NCBI RefSeq assembly: GCF_030848805.1 | Contig: NC_092368.1 | Coordinates: forward strand, 5,862,441 to 5,926,440 | Direction of reading: 5' to 3' | From: Temnothorax longispinosus | Taxonomy: Eukaryota > Arthropoda > Insecta > Hymenoptera > Formicidae | Length of the DNA stretch: 64,000 nucleotides | Shown here: positions 28,201-39,981 of the stretch, piece by piece | Numbering within the stretch: the first letter of the stretch is position 1 | Layout of the letters: the number at the start of each line of letters is the position of its first letter | Notes under the pieces: model-generated | Databases searched by the model: none | The model's input: the letters and a program-made list of their open reading frames with translations, nothing else | Told to the model about the DNA's origin: nothing | Program-made: the position numbers and the translations under genes

Positions 28201-30394
28201 CAAAATAGTGCACGCTCTCTTTTTAGTCGCGCCTAGACGCGAATACCTCAACACACAAAGAAATAATCGCTCTGTTGTAAATATAATTTTATATGTACGA
28301 GTCGGCGAGATTATACGGTGGTTTGCGCGATCGACGGCAACGAGGCCGGTTCAGGGTTGCCGCAAACATTAAAGCTTTAGCCTTAGAGCCCAAAATGACG
28401 GTAATATCATTGAAAATGTAAACGTAGCCCTCGTTTATCAAACGTGGTTCTCACTTTATTTCTTTATCATTAAATCGTTAAATTATTTGAAAATACAACA
28501 ACCAGATGACGAAGATGTTAATTATTGTTGCAATTATTATTGCACCAGGTCACTCGATTCGTTAAAACACATTTACGCTTGAAATCTCCAATACTTTCAT
28601 TGCCATTAATTTAGGAGAATGAATATTTAGAGCCTGGCTGTTCAAAAATTTTATATAAAGTGAGGACGTTATTGGCAATTTTGAATTTTCCACGTTAAAA
28701 TGTTTCCACGTTTAAAATCCTTGTGATGCAGCGTTGAAACGGTATGCCATTTAATGATAACTCACACAAGTCGAAAGTCACGCGGCGCAACAGCTATCTG
28801 CGTTTTTATACAGAAAAATCGATACACGCGAGTTTTCATTATATTCGGATAGGAATTTGTTGATCGCGCAACGCTGCCGTTAATGTTACGCCAATCTGAC
28901 GCTCCCGAAAGTTGTGCTCTCGATTGTCGATCTTAAATTATCCTAGATGATACAATGTAGCACCAGCAATAATGTACAATTATAACTTGAAATGTCCTTC
29001 AGTCCTTTTATTATTATTATATCTTGAATGAATTGTGCGCAGCGTATTTTCGTACCGTCGTCAGCCTAAGGATAATTAAAGTAGTTCATTATCGCACATT
29101 ATTTTCTTGCATTCTTCCGTCTTAACAAATTGCAAAAGATTTTGACAAACAAGCTAAATTAGTTGAGAAAGTGCGTAATAATCAAATAATTCTGTACTGA
29201 TTTAATTTGAAGCGACGAAAAGTTATTTCTTTCGCCGATCTTCGACTTTCTTACGACGAACTACGAGCAGCTTACCAGTATTAATTAATTAATGAGTTAA
29301 TGAATCGTACCGAAGCAACTTTGCAAATTGCATTGCTGAGCTCATTCGAGGCCCTTCGAACGCGAAGAAAAGCTCTCTGAACCAGAAGCGAAATTTCTGA
29401 TTAGCTAATTAGCACGATTTCTTAAATTAGACTAAGGCAGCTCTCATCGTTCCTCAGGAAGTGTATACTCGAATAAAATAATATTAATTGCGAGAGCATG
29501 ACTGGGGCTGGAGCGCGAGAGCGAAGGTGGAAGAATGAAGGTGTACAGTGTGTACTTATTTATGACGAGACACGCATGATCAAAAAGAAACACTGCATAC
29601 AATCAAAGTGCTCGCATGACGCGAAAGTATCAGGCGATTCGAAGATCAAGAGGGATCGGAAGAAATGCGAGGGAAAGAGAAAACGAGAGGCGGATCGAGT
29701 TACACGCTTTTGTATCTTATTGCGTCCATGTTAATTGAATGTTTCGCGATGTTGTTTTATCTTTTTTCTTTTGTGCATAGCTTGTATGATACGTACATAC
29801 AACGGAAATCTAAGTTATTCTTGTTCTTATTTTTAATTGGGGGAAACTCGGAAGCCCCGAGCGCGCGGGATCTTCGTTACGAGGATCAACACGATTAATC
29901 GTTGCATATCGAGTGTAGCGGGCGAATGAGCGAAGTGCAAAACGAATCATGCGTGATCCGAACGTACGCAGATACGTTGATAATAGGATAACAGGGATGC
30001 GAGAAGTTGACGCGTTCGTCAACTATTTCTGATCTAACATTCGATTCGTGCACTTGCAAAATGTCCGACATCGATTATCTGGAATTAAACTCTCCGAGGC
30101 GTAAAATTCGTTTAAGATTAATTGAAAAATAAATTCTTTTAATTATTCATACAAAATTTGACTTAACAAGTATGTAAATTGGTAACGTGTACTTCAATAT
30201 TGAATGATCAATATCTTGTAATGTTTCCTTTAACTTTGTACACAAATTGCAGAATCAAGCATGAGTCGTTTAGCGTATGCGTCGAAGTATTTTATTTGTA
30301 AAATCGTCGTCTTTCGTTCGCCATCACAATACTTTATTGTTATTCCGTACCATGTGCGCGAGAATAGCGAGCTCTTTAGCTCCAAAATGCGAGT

Positions 30395-30397
<3 letters not shown>

Positions 30398-30430
<33 letters not shown>
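30398..30430. repeat. GA microsatellite
   Basis: Purine run dominated by GA units in intergenic DNA. Confidence 0.85.
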
Positions 30431-31708
30431 AGGGAGAGGATTAAAGGAAAAAAAGAGACGAGAGAAAAGAGAGAAATAAAGAAGAGAATGCACGTACGAA
30501 AGTTAGAAATAGAGAACGTTTCCTTACCTTTCGAACGCGTGTACGAGTCGCGAGATTATTATTATTTATTGTTGCGTTCTATGAGGGGACGGGGGATCAT
30601 TTTCCCCCGTCACTCGTCCTCAGCAGCCCCCCTACCCCCCAGTTTTGGTAACGTCGTTTTTTAGCGGCGGTTTTAGCGCTGTAGACAGAACAGAGGACAC
30701 AATAACATAGGCACTAGAATACCTCGAGAGGAGGTAACAAGTAGCATCTCTTTGAAAGTTAGCTCGCACGGGCGTTCCGCTCTTTCGTCATGCCGGGGAC
30801 GCTCAGAAGAGACGACAGTCGACGTTCTAGCGCGTTTAGCGTTAACATGCGATCCTTCCGGATTTTATTTCAAAATCTCTTTCGTGTCGAGACACTCTCC
30901 AATTTAGGAAAATAAAAATTATACAATTGTATTTTGTGTTAAATATATATACAGAGTCCTTTGCCTCTGGTCTCATTAGATTTCCAGTTAAATAGCGCGT
31001 AACAGCATACCAAAGCGTGACTGTCTGATTCTCATCTTCCAGCGATATACCGAACGCGATCTTTATGTTAAAGGAATAAATTCGAGAATTCAGTTACGAC
31101 TTATTTAACGTGTAAGCAATTCCGGGATAATCCGATCTGAAATTTATCTGCTCGACACGGAAGTCGCGGCTAAAAGTGACCGCATTGAGAGCGCTAAAAG
31201 TGAGCGCGCACGTTCGTTTTACCACATCTCGTTTCGACGTGGATTAAATCTCCACCTGGTCCGATTTAATTTCGCCAACAATTCAGCTCGAATTACTAGT
31301 CGAGGGTTAACGCGAGCGACCTGGTCAGCGCGAGGCCCTGTCGGTGAAGTTCGGTCGAACTACGGTAATCCAATCGGTACATCGGTACGCGGGTATTCGG
31401 TATCAATAGCGCTGAGCGTCTCAAGTTCTACCGTCCCGGATGAATCGAGAGGTCGATACTTGACGAGGGAGATCCTCAAGGAAAACCCTCGCGAAAGATC
31501 GGCCCTCGAACTCGGCGGCGGCGACGAAAAGGCGGAACACTAGCTCGCAGAACAGGGTAACTAGCTCTAACACCTATCTCTTACGTCAGCTAAGGAAGAA
31601 GAAAGCTCTGTCACACTCGTTCACGTCACGGTATCACACCGTCACGGCCTGGCATTTTTAATCAGGAAATGTCGGCCGAGGCGGCAATCTCGAGACACTA
31701 TCACACAC

Positions 31709-31855
31709 CTTCGTACTAATAAACGATTTACTATTCGATTTCATTGCGACGTCTATCATTATTTTCACCCGATCATAACTGCACCCTTGCGACAAGTTCA
31801 TATCCTAGTGAACATTTCATCAATGTCCAATTTATTCTAACTCCCCAAAAGTATC
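31709..31855. repeat. Dispersed repeat, copy 1
   Basis: This ~147-base segment recurs in the same orientation at about 33274-33421, with shared blocks such as CACCCGATCATAACTGC and CCAATTTATTCTAACTC and overall similarity that I estimate by eye at about 80%. There is no coding potential, and the origin (duplication or unknown element) is undecided. Confidence 0.8.
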
Positions 31856-31881
31856 TGCTTTGCTTATACAAAAACTTATAT

Positions 31882-31999
31882 ATTGATTAAGAAAGTACTA
31901 TTCGATTCATTATTCATCATTACATATTCATTGTTAATGTATTGATTTAAAAAGTACTATTCGATTCATTATTCATCATTACATACTCATTGTCAATGC
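31882..31999. repeat. Two-copy tandem repeat, 59-bp unit
   Basis: Units at 31882-31940 and 31941-31999 differ at only a few positions. The shared core is AAGTACTATTCGATTCATTA. This is a recent local duplication. Confidence 0.9.
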
Positions 32000-33273
32000 T
32001 TTGAGACAGTTTCGAAAAATAGATCAGTGTTAAATATTTTATTTTCATCTTAATGTTAATAAAACTGCCTAATATCTATGTATTATTCCGTGTTTTGCAA
32101 AAATTTTTCGAGGAAAATAATTTATAAATTATAACTATAATTATAATTAGAAATATAATTAAAGTATAATTTAATTATACAAATTCATTGCATATTACGG
32201 ATTTTATATATTGCATGTTGTAAGGACATTTCATAGATCATCTTCGTTTGGTAATATTTTATGTGCAAAATTACAACGATCTATATGTAGTGTATATTTC
32301 TCATTATCATGGTGATAAAAACCGGCTCATAGATCGTCGAACGGAATAATAACACAGGTAAGTTAATAAAAAATAGATAAGTTAATAAATTAAACAACGC
32401 TTGACTCACCAATACCTGCACCGCGGCGAACGCAAGAACTTTGCGTCTGTAAAATAAAATTTTTTTTTTTTAATACATCTTTTTTTGAATACATCTTTTT
32501 TTAAATAAGTTATAAATTGCTACCTCGCGGTTATTTCGCGTCGACCGAGCCTTCCGAGCCTTCCAAACGTCCTCGTCTCTTCTCATTTCTCCACGGTGGA
32601 TTTTTCACGAGAATCTCAGTATCGCAGGGATCTTCAAATCAAATAAATTAAAATCGAGGTTTCAAAATCCGCTAATTTAAAAAAATTCTATTAGTCAATA
32701 ACTTTACTGATGCTTACTCCTGCTGCCATTATATAGACGACATTACCGCTGCACTCATACGCATACGTGCGCTCGCGCAAAACTCGGTTAATCACGATCG
32801 CGCTAATTACTGAAAACTGTGAAACGACTGTCGCGCGGCATTTTACACACGGCACTGCCGACATTAATCGCACGCGACGCGCACACTTACAATTATAGTT
32901 ACGACGCGACGCGATAAAGGAATAACGCGGAAAAGGATGACGCGAGACGACGAGCGACGTTCGGCGACGCGACTTTCAGCGCAACGTATGAAGCCAAGAT
33001 GGCGAGGAACATTCATAAATTGCGCGGCGAACTTCACGCGGCAGCCGCGACCCGACTGCCCCTAGCTGCACTTTCGTGCACCTTCCGTGCGCTTCGACTG
33101 GAAAGCAATTAATGTATGTACGCTTATATGCTTAGGGCGGCTATTATCTTAATGAGCAAATATATAAAATAGAACCGGGATTATATATATCTGCAAAATG
33201 AGATACCGAAAAATATGATCGCCGCCGCTCGTGACCGATTGCTCGATTCTACTTTATAACCGAAACATTCTAA

Positions 33274-33421
33274 AGTAGCGTTCGCACTAATAAACAATTT
33301 ACCATTCGATCTTATTACGACGAATCTATTATTATTCTCACCCGATCATAACTGCGCACGCCCTTGCGATGAATTCGTACCAACGAATATTTCACCGATT
33401 TCCAATTTATTCTAACTCGCG
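33274..33421. repeat. Dispersed repeat, copy 2
   Basis: Second copy of the segment at 31709-31855, same orientation, about 1.57 kb away, with small indels. Confidence 0.8.
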
Positions 33422-35203
33422 AGCTGGCAGAACGAAATAGAAACGCTGGCCGACCATGGCCGCCGACAACTTTGATACCGAAAATACGATTATGAAGTCA
33501 AATTAATGACTGATTAATGTCTAACGGAAAATAATGTCCGAATGAGATTATTGATCACATGAAATTGCACTCGTAATACAGTTCGAATATTTTAAACTCG
33601 TAAAAAGCAAGCATTATATTGGCAAACAATTGATGCGCGTGTCGCGACTGACTTTCCGCTACTTGACTCGCGTATTACTCCGTGCCTTCAAACGAAAATG
33701 GCGGACGAACGCAATTAAATCGATGAAAAATTCCAAGCGCGACTCAAATTAAATATTTCGGCAAAAAAAATAATTATTTCTTGCAGCCCAAATTATCTTC
33801 GATGAATACTTATATAAGCTATTGTCACATATTTCGTGCCTCTCGTCACGTGAACTAGTTTTAGCTCAAAGTTTAAAGTAAAATATATATGATTAAATTA
33901 TATGTATAATTCTGCTCGATTAAGAGAGGGCAAGTTTGATAGAGATATCGGATGTACATACGCATCCAAATACATTCAGTCCGATGAAAAACAATAAGCG
34001 CGAATCCCCGATACTCGTAGCCCGTAGGTTACAATTACAAAATTGTTGCCCTCGTCAAACGCATGTACGACCATTTACCATTTGTACGTGAATTTCCGAT
34101 ATTTATCGAATTTGTATGTTACCAACGCCGCATGTTTCTGCGAACTCGTATACACTGAATCCGGTATATATCCGATTTAATTACATGACTGCGGGTGCTC
34201 TTAAATCGCGGTCATTACATCGAATCGCACGCGCGCGCGTCATTCGCGAACGCGTGCAAATATGAAATCCGGTTGTTTGATCGGTCAATAAAACGTATCG
34301 CGCCGGCTGGGATATCGTGTTTTTCTCCCCTTCTCTTTTACCCCTTTGTCCCACGATACATCGTTCGTTAATAATTAAACGCGGTGACGAGGAGAACATT
34401 GTTTTAATCCTCTCATTACGCCCACAAGGACAGTGATCACCGCCGACCGCGGTCATTCATTGACAGACAAATCAATTGCGAGAGACAGAGAGAGAGAGGG
34501 GGGGGGAGGCATTATCGAGTTTCCGAAGGGTGCGAAATGGAAATAATAATATTTCGATAACATTCACACAAGCCTGCTGTGCCAGTTTGAATTCACATTT
34601 ACATAATGAGCTTGGCACGAGCCTTTTCCGAACGACAATGATGAATACAAATCCAATAAATGGAGAAGGGATGAAAGGGCGCAAGAACTTCGGTTTCATA
34701 TTTCACAAATTAACGTTGTTCCGTATTGTAATGCTCGCGTCTCAAATTTAACAAACGAGTGCAAACATTAACCGGATTACAAAATCACCTGTTTTTTTTT
34801 ATAATAGATATAGAGTATTCAAGTAAAATTTTTCAAGCATTGCTTTGAGAAAAAGAAGCATACAGGCGAATACACAGTAAAAAATCGTGCGTCCAAATGT
34901 TAAAATTTCTTGTGTTACCAAGATTTGACTATTATTTCAATGTAAAATTAACATACAACAGCTATGTTATTATTTTCGTAACATTTTCATGTGTTATATT
35001 TATGTCAACGTGATAACTAACACTTTATGTATGTCATTTAGAAATTGAATATTATTTTGAGTTCTTTTAACATAATTATTTCAAAAAATAGTAAAAGTTT
35101 ACAATAACTTACACAGCTCGGATTACTTTGACCTTGACATATGTTGTCAAGGACATAATACTGAGTAACTTTTTCTTATAACTTAGTCGGCGGTCGCTGC
35201 TTA

Positions 35204-35869
35204 TTAAAAAGTTATAAACAAAAAAAGTTTCAAAAATATAGCAGCTATTTTGAGTATTAATGAACTGAAAGAATCTAAAGTATTTTTAAAAAATCTTACT
35301 TCATAAGTCAAGTGTATTAGATTGTGGACGTTGTATGTTATATTTTCAGGTCCGTAAATATCGGGAAATTTGTAAACAAATTTACGTAAAAGTTTATCTG
35401 CTACAGGCAAATTATGTTCCCATAATATTAAAGAAGGATTATTAAGTATTGTGATAGCCGTGTGAAGCATTAAAAAATGTTTGTACACGTTTGATGGCAA
35501 TATATTCTTCAAAATTACAGGCCCGAAGTAAAGTAAGAAATGTCGATATTCAGTAGCTTTCCACTGTTTCAAATATTTTAAGGGTCTAGATCTTTTTGCG
35601 AATTCGTCTGGCAAGATTTTCATAAAATCTTCTAGTTTAGTAGAAATTTCTGTTATTTGTATGCCTGAAATTTGTACATTGAGTGGTCCATTTTGTATCC
35701 ACAGCATAATAATCCTTCTTACTACGCCAAGATAAACACAATGCATGCTATCCAATGCAATGTTTGACACTAAGTTGAGATTTGGAATTTCTTTCAAAAT
35801 TGTTTCTCCATGTTGATAATCTTCATATTCAAAATTTCTAAACTTATCATCTTGTCTTTGTGACGTCAC
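35204..35869 (-). pseudogene. Fragment of a DDE-type transposase (tnp2/CACTA-like family)
   Basis: The 221-codon frame has the hallmarks of a transposase-domain family common in insect genomes: a segment around residues 39-55 containing LDSMHCVYLGVVRR, a following stretch on KLEDFMKILPDEFAKRSRPL, then WKATEYRHFLLYFGPVILK and the VHNLIHLTYEV block. It breaks off right after TLDSFSS, where the family normally goes on into a Phe-Pro-Phe-Glu-Asn type block. The last ~18 residues are unrelated hydrophobic sequence ending at a stop. The N-terminal part of a full transposase is also missing. I infer a dead fragment of a DNA transposon. The superfamily is a recollection from sequence style, not tested. 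No clear terminal repeats were found around it. Confidence 0.7.
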
Positions 35870-36756
35870 AAAACCGTCCTTGTGCCAGGAACAACAATGA
35901 CGTCATCATGACATATAGAATTATGACTTTTGAAAAGATGTCATTTTGACATCATTTTGACTTATGTGTTCTCCTTGGGAACATTATGCAATTAATGCAT
36001 TCGCAAGGATTATTTTATCGCGCATGACTCGTCAATTTTTGCGTATAAAGCGGTTGAACTATATTCAGTAATTAATTACTTAAGCGGAAAACATATTTTT
36101 TTTAAGTATTATAATAAAATTTGATCTCTGATGTGTAAAATCGCATTGAACGCGTCATGCATTAATTCACTGTATGTCACATAACATAAGCAAAATATGT
36201 AATATTATCACGAGTTATCACGACAGATAATTATCCTATGAGATTATATTAACTGATTAATTAAGTTAAAAAAAAAGATAAATTATTTTTTTAGAAATGT
36301 CTTTTTGGAGTCTTACGTTACTTTAGATTATTTCACTTAATTCTATAATCTTAATCATCTTAAAGCATTCTAATCAAATAGAGTTCATCCAATCATCTTG
36401 CACACCCACACAAAGAAGGTACACCTTCTAGTAAAGGCATCCAACCCTTTCAGGAAAGTTTAAACCTGCGAGCGTTCCCAAATCCAACCAATCTGGACGA
36501 CTTCCATCGACCATATGATCACGTTCCATCGTGGGAGATCCAGCAAAGTCGCTTCGGATGCGTACGCATCCGGCGTTCTATGCCATACCATCGAGCGCAT
36601 GCGAACGCTGGCTAAAGACAGGAGCAAGCGGAAGCTTGCTCCAACGTCGTCCTCCAGCGTCTAACGTCTTATAATCAAAGGTGTCTTGCATGCAACGTGC
36701 GCAGCGAGTGAATTCGTTGATAGCGTGCTGGACACGTGGTCGTCTTCTTCGTCGGC

Positions 36757-38104
36757 ATGGAGACTAGCGACTCGATGCCGCCAGAAATGGAGTCACCCGG
36801 CGAGGACATTATGCTGATCGAGACCGTGAAGAGAATAGTGACGCGTGGAGAGCGCAACGAGTCGGAGGGAACCGACGAGGATTTCTTTTTGATGTCGCAG
36901 GACCAGTCAGTGCAGTATCCCGAGGGAACGGTATCTGCAACAGAGGTAACGTTAGCGTGGATGCACCTCTGCAGGATATGCGCTAACGCGAGCAATCACA
37001 TGATACCCATCTTCGAGGGCGACGGAGCGGAGCATGACTTGTCCAGCAAAATAATCAAGTACTTGCCGATACACGTGTGTACAGTAAACGCCGAAATTTC
37101 AGTTCAAGTACCTCGGTGAACGACGCGTTGGTCATCTACTGATTGCTTTTTACAGGTATCCGAAAGCGACACTCTGCCGTTGCAACTGTGCGAGAATTGC
37201 GCCAACATCCTGATAGCCTGGCACGATTTGCGCGAGGGATGTCTAAGCGCGGAGATAAAGCTGCTGGCAATGCAGGATACGCAACTGCGAAATAAGCAGC
37301 AGGTAAACAAATGCATGAGGTTAAGGAATCTCTGTTTAATGGCTCGTCTACAATAGCTGTAAAAGTATGCAGTAAGTCGTGAGCAGTAAGCTATTGACCA
37401 ACCACAGTCGATTATTATTCTTGAATTGTAAAAATCCCATTAGTCAACAGCTTACTGCTTACGTCTTACTGCATACTGTTGCGGCTATTGTAGACGAGCC
37501 ATAATATTACGAAGCTAATTAGCGAGTCAGCTATGTTCCTATTGCATTCTGAGATCTCAAATAAAACATGATAACATGTATAAGATAAAGAGGATTTATA
37601 TTGCCATATTTACCTTTTCAGAATTTAAGTATTTAACTCTCAAGTCCCTCTCTTTGTTGTCGCATCGTATTCATCAAGCTTCTTTAATCCATTAATCCTG
37701 ACTAATTTTATATCCTAGAAAATGTGTTTCTCCGGACGCGCTTTGTCTTATTCCATTCTCCTGCATCCTCTCTCATACTCGAGTTTCTTTTTACAATCCT
37801 TTGTCTCCTCATGCATCTCTCTCTCTCTCTGTAAGTACACAATATTCTAATTATATATTCTTTACAAATGTTTTGCAGTATTACAACCCTACTTCTTTGG
37901 ATAATTTAGAAGTTACTACGCCGATGCTTACGACAGCCAGCACGACCATTGAATCTAATATTACAAACCCACTGGTAAGTACGATAAAACTATAAGAAAT
38001 AATCCTTTTACATTAAGTAATTGAAACTCCTTATTGCAGCCAAATCAACAGGACAATGACAAAAACGAAGCGTGTGATTCAGAAAAAATTAATAAATCCA
38101 ACAG
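36757..38104 (+). CDS. ZAD zinc-finger gene: shared 5' exons (ZAD domain)
   Basis: Four exons (36757-37074, 37156-37302, 37879-37974, 38040-38104) give 208 residues plus two bases. The ATG at 36757 has a good context (GGCATGG). An acidic lead of about 70 residues is followed by a ZAD domain split by intron 1: LCRICANAS, the KIIKYLPIH|VSESDTLP junction, then LCENCANILIAWHDL. The four cysteines of two CxxC pairs are present. ZAD domains bind one zinc and mediate dimerisation of insect C2H2 transcription factors. For intron 1 I chose the donor at 37075 because LPIHVSESDTLP matches the family; a donor at 37084 would also keep frame and add three residues. Exons 3-4 are a Thr/Asn-rich linker. The last exon ends in phase 2 (AG), matching the phase of all four finger exons that follow. 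Confidence 0.85.
37340..37501. mobile_element. 162-bp MITE with TAA duplication (PIF/Harbinger-like)
   Basis: The ends are inverted repeats beginning TGGCTCGTCTACAATAGC, with arms of about 60 bases (37340-37405 against 37444-37501) able to form one long hairpin. The element is flanked by TAA at 37337-37339 and 37502-37504. A 3-bp TWA duplication is typical of PIF/Harbinger elements. It lies in intron 2 of the ZAD gene. Confidence 0.8.
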
Positions 38105-38637
38105 GTAATGATTTCGTATTTTCATAATTTGTTAATTATACAAAAAGCACAAAGTTCTCTGTCTCTGTCTCTCTTGCTACCTGTTCTCCGTTTATACGAT
38201 CCGTCTGCTCATGATCGCCGTATTTCTAGCATGTAGATAATAGAATATTAGAATATAATGAAAATAGAATAAGTGCCACATGTAGAACTTTTTAAACATT
38301 TCCCGTGTATCTCACGAAAAGATGGAAACTGTTCGACATTGAATACACACGAGCAATCGTGACACGCGTCGTAACGAAATGTGAAACTCTCGCTAAGCCA
38401 TTAAAAAAAAGAACGATTTACTGACGTTGGGTACGCCAAGAAAATTTTTGCGACAGCTTAACGAAAGATTTCGAGCAAAGTGAAAGGGAATGCGCCGGAA
38501 CAGCCCCGGGATGGTTGACTTTAACGATTACCTAGAAAACTGAGCGGCTGTGATAACCGAAACTCGAAATCGCAATCGTCCGCTGCGTCGTGCCACGCAA
38601 TCACGAAACCTGGAGTCAAGTTTCGGCTATTTTGCAG

Positions 38638-39823
38638 GTCGTGCGGCGTCCGGATACCGTTTAGAGTGTCCCCGGACACGCCGAAAGCATTTTGGAAGCC
38701 ATACAGGAAACAATGCCAGTCGAGAATGCGCAACCTGACAAAGCCGAGCGCGACGGCCGAGGACTCCGACTCGGGCTGGATCGCCGTCATGGACACGATG
38801 CACGATCACCCGTCTACCGTGTCTGAGCAGCTGGAGAGTAACGATCAGTCCGTCGAACCGAAGGAAGAGTATGTCGCGCCGCTGTATTCCGATAGCGATG
38901 AGGACAGTAAAGAACTGTGCCGAGTGCCGAGAACTGAACGATGCGCCGAGTGCGGTAGATGTTTCAAGCTAAAGGACTCGTTATTGCGACACATGAGGAT
39001 CCACAAGGCAGAGTATGTCACGACGCAACGCTCTGTAAAAAATTCCGACTGCGACGAGGATAGCGACGAGCTTCGGACGATCACTGTCGCATGCGAGGAG
39101 AAGATAAGCGAGAGAGATCAGACCTTGAATGACAATTCGACACATTTGGTACTTGACGATGAAAAGGACAGTAAAGAACTGTGCGAGATCCCTGGAAACG
39201 CGTTGCACAGAGAGGAGACGTTCCGATGCGCCGAGTGCGGTAGATGTTTCAAGCTAAAGGACTCGTATTTGCGACACATGAGGATCCACAAGAACGAGCG
39301 GCCGTTTACCTGCCACGTGTGCGGCAAACAGTTCCGCGACTCCGGCGGGCTGACCAGGCATCTCAAGGACGTGCACGCGAAGCTGAAGAACTTCACGTGC
39401 GACCTGTGCAAGAGATCGTTCGCATCCAAGGCGACGCGGGAGGATCACCGGCGCACCCACACCGGCGAACGGCCGTACGTCTGCGACTCGTGCGGGAAGA
39501 CCTTCAAGTCCAAGGCGTCCCTGTATATCCACAGCAAGCTGCACACCGACGTGTTTCCGCACGCGTGCTCGTACTGCAACAAGCGGTTTCGCCGGCGACA
39601 GGAGGTGCTGGCACACGTGACCACGCACACCGGCGAGAAGAATCACGGGTGCGACGTGTGCGAGAGGAAGTTTCGGGTCAAGTCTGAATTGGCGCGGCAC
39701 AAGCTCATCCATTCTGAGAACAAGCCGTTCGTCTGCGTCAAGTGCGGTCTCGCTTTCCGGCAGAAGCGCTACCTGAACAATCATCTCAAGAGCCGGCACA
39801 AGGAATCTCTGCGAGCGTCCTAA
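38638..39823 (+). CDS. C2H2 cassette A (8 fingers), alternative terminal exon
   Basis: The acceptor TTTGCAG ends at 38637, and its first base completes the AG left by the shared exons to give Arg. The joined CDS is 1812 bases, a multiple of three (603 residues). An acidic linker leads to a first finger (CAECGRCFKLKDSLLRHMRIH), a second linker, and then a nearly identical copy of that finger beginning a run of seven more with TGEKP-type linkers. Two long segments (about 38899-39010 and 39166-39292) are evidently an internal duplication including acidic linker plus finger. The final six fingers align one-to-one with those of cassettes B and D. Predicted role: nuclear, sequence-specific DNA binding. 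The target is unknown. Confidence 0.85.
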
Positions 39824-39981
39824 CGATAAGGGGCATTATTAACGGTAGAAATTTACCCCGAACGCGCAACATCGTTCTCCCCTTCTCTGTCTCTCTCCTT
39901 CTCTGTATAGATACGGTCCTTCGTCATCGACCTACCAGCGACGAAACCGACTCAAACCTGCCGCCTTTGTTGTTTTTCCAG

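Larger units (their letters stand above)
25062..34860 (+). other. 3' UTR of receptor-like gene, then intergenic DNA
   Basis: After the stop at 25061 the first AATAAA is at 25289-25294. Expressed-looking but non-coding sequence continues further, with a TGTAAATA Pumilio-type site at 28276-28283, so a long 3' UTR is possible. The rest holds repeats (GA at 30398-30430, T runs near 32460-32505), a duplicated 147-bp segment and a 59-bp tandem repeat (separate entries). A CpG-rich stretch lies at about 32870-33080. No credible gene was found. Confidence 0.45.

Noticed and set aside
32400..33080. CpG-rich block with a possible - strand donor (GTGAGT near 32408) as a first exon and promoter
   Set aside because: No coding sequence or partner acceptor found; too weak to list as a gene.
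34870..35050. CACAGTAAAAAATCG as a transposon terminus for the transposase fragment
   Set aside because: No matching inverted end found on the other side of the fragment.
36736..36756. Start of the ZAD protein at a GTG seven codons upstream
   Set aside because: Eukaryotic start expected at ATG; 36757 has a good context and the upstream residues (VVFFVG) look like leader sequence read in frame.
39254..39799. 181-codon - strand open frame across cassette A
   Set aside because: Antisense of a finger array; the regular Leu/Val-rich pattern is the usual mirror of C2H2 codons.
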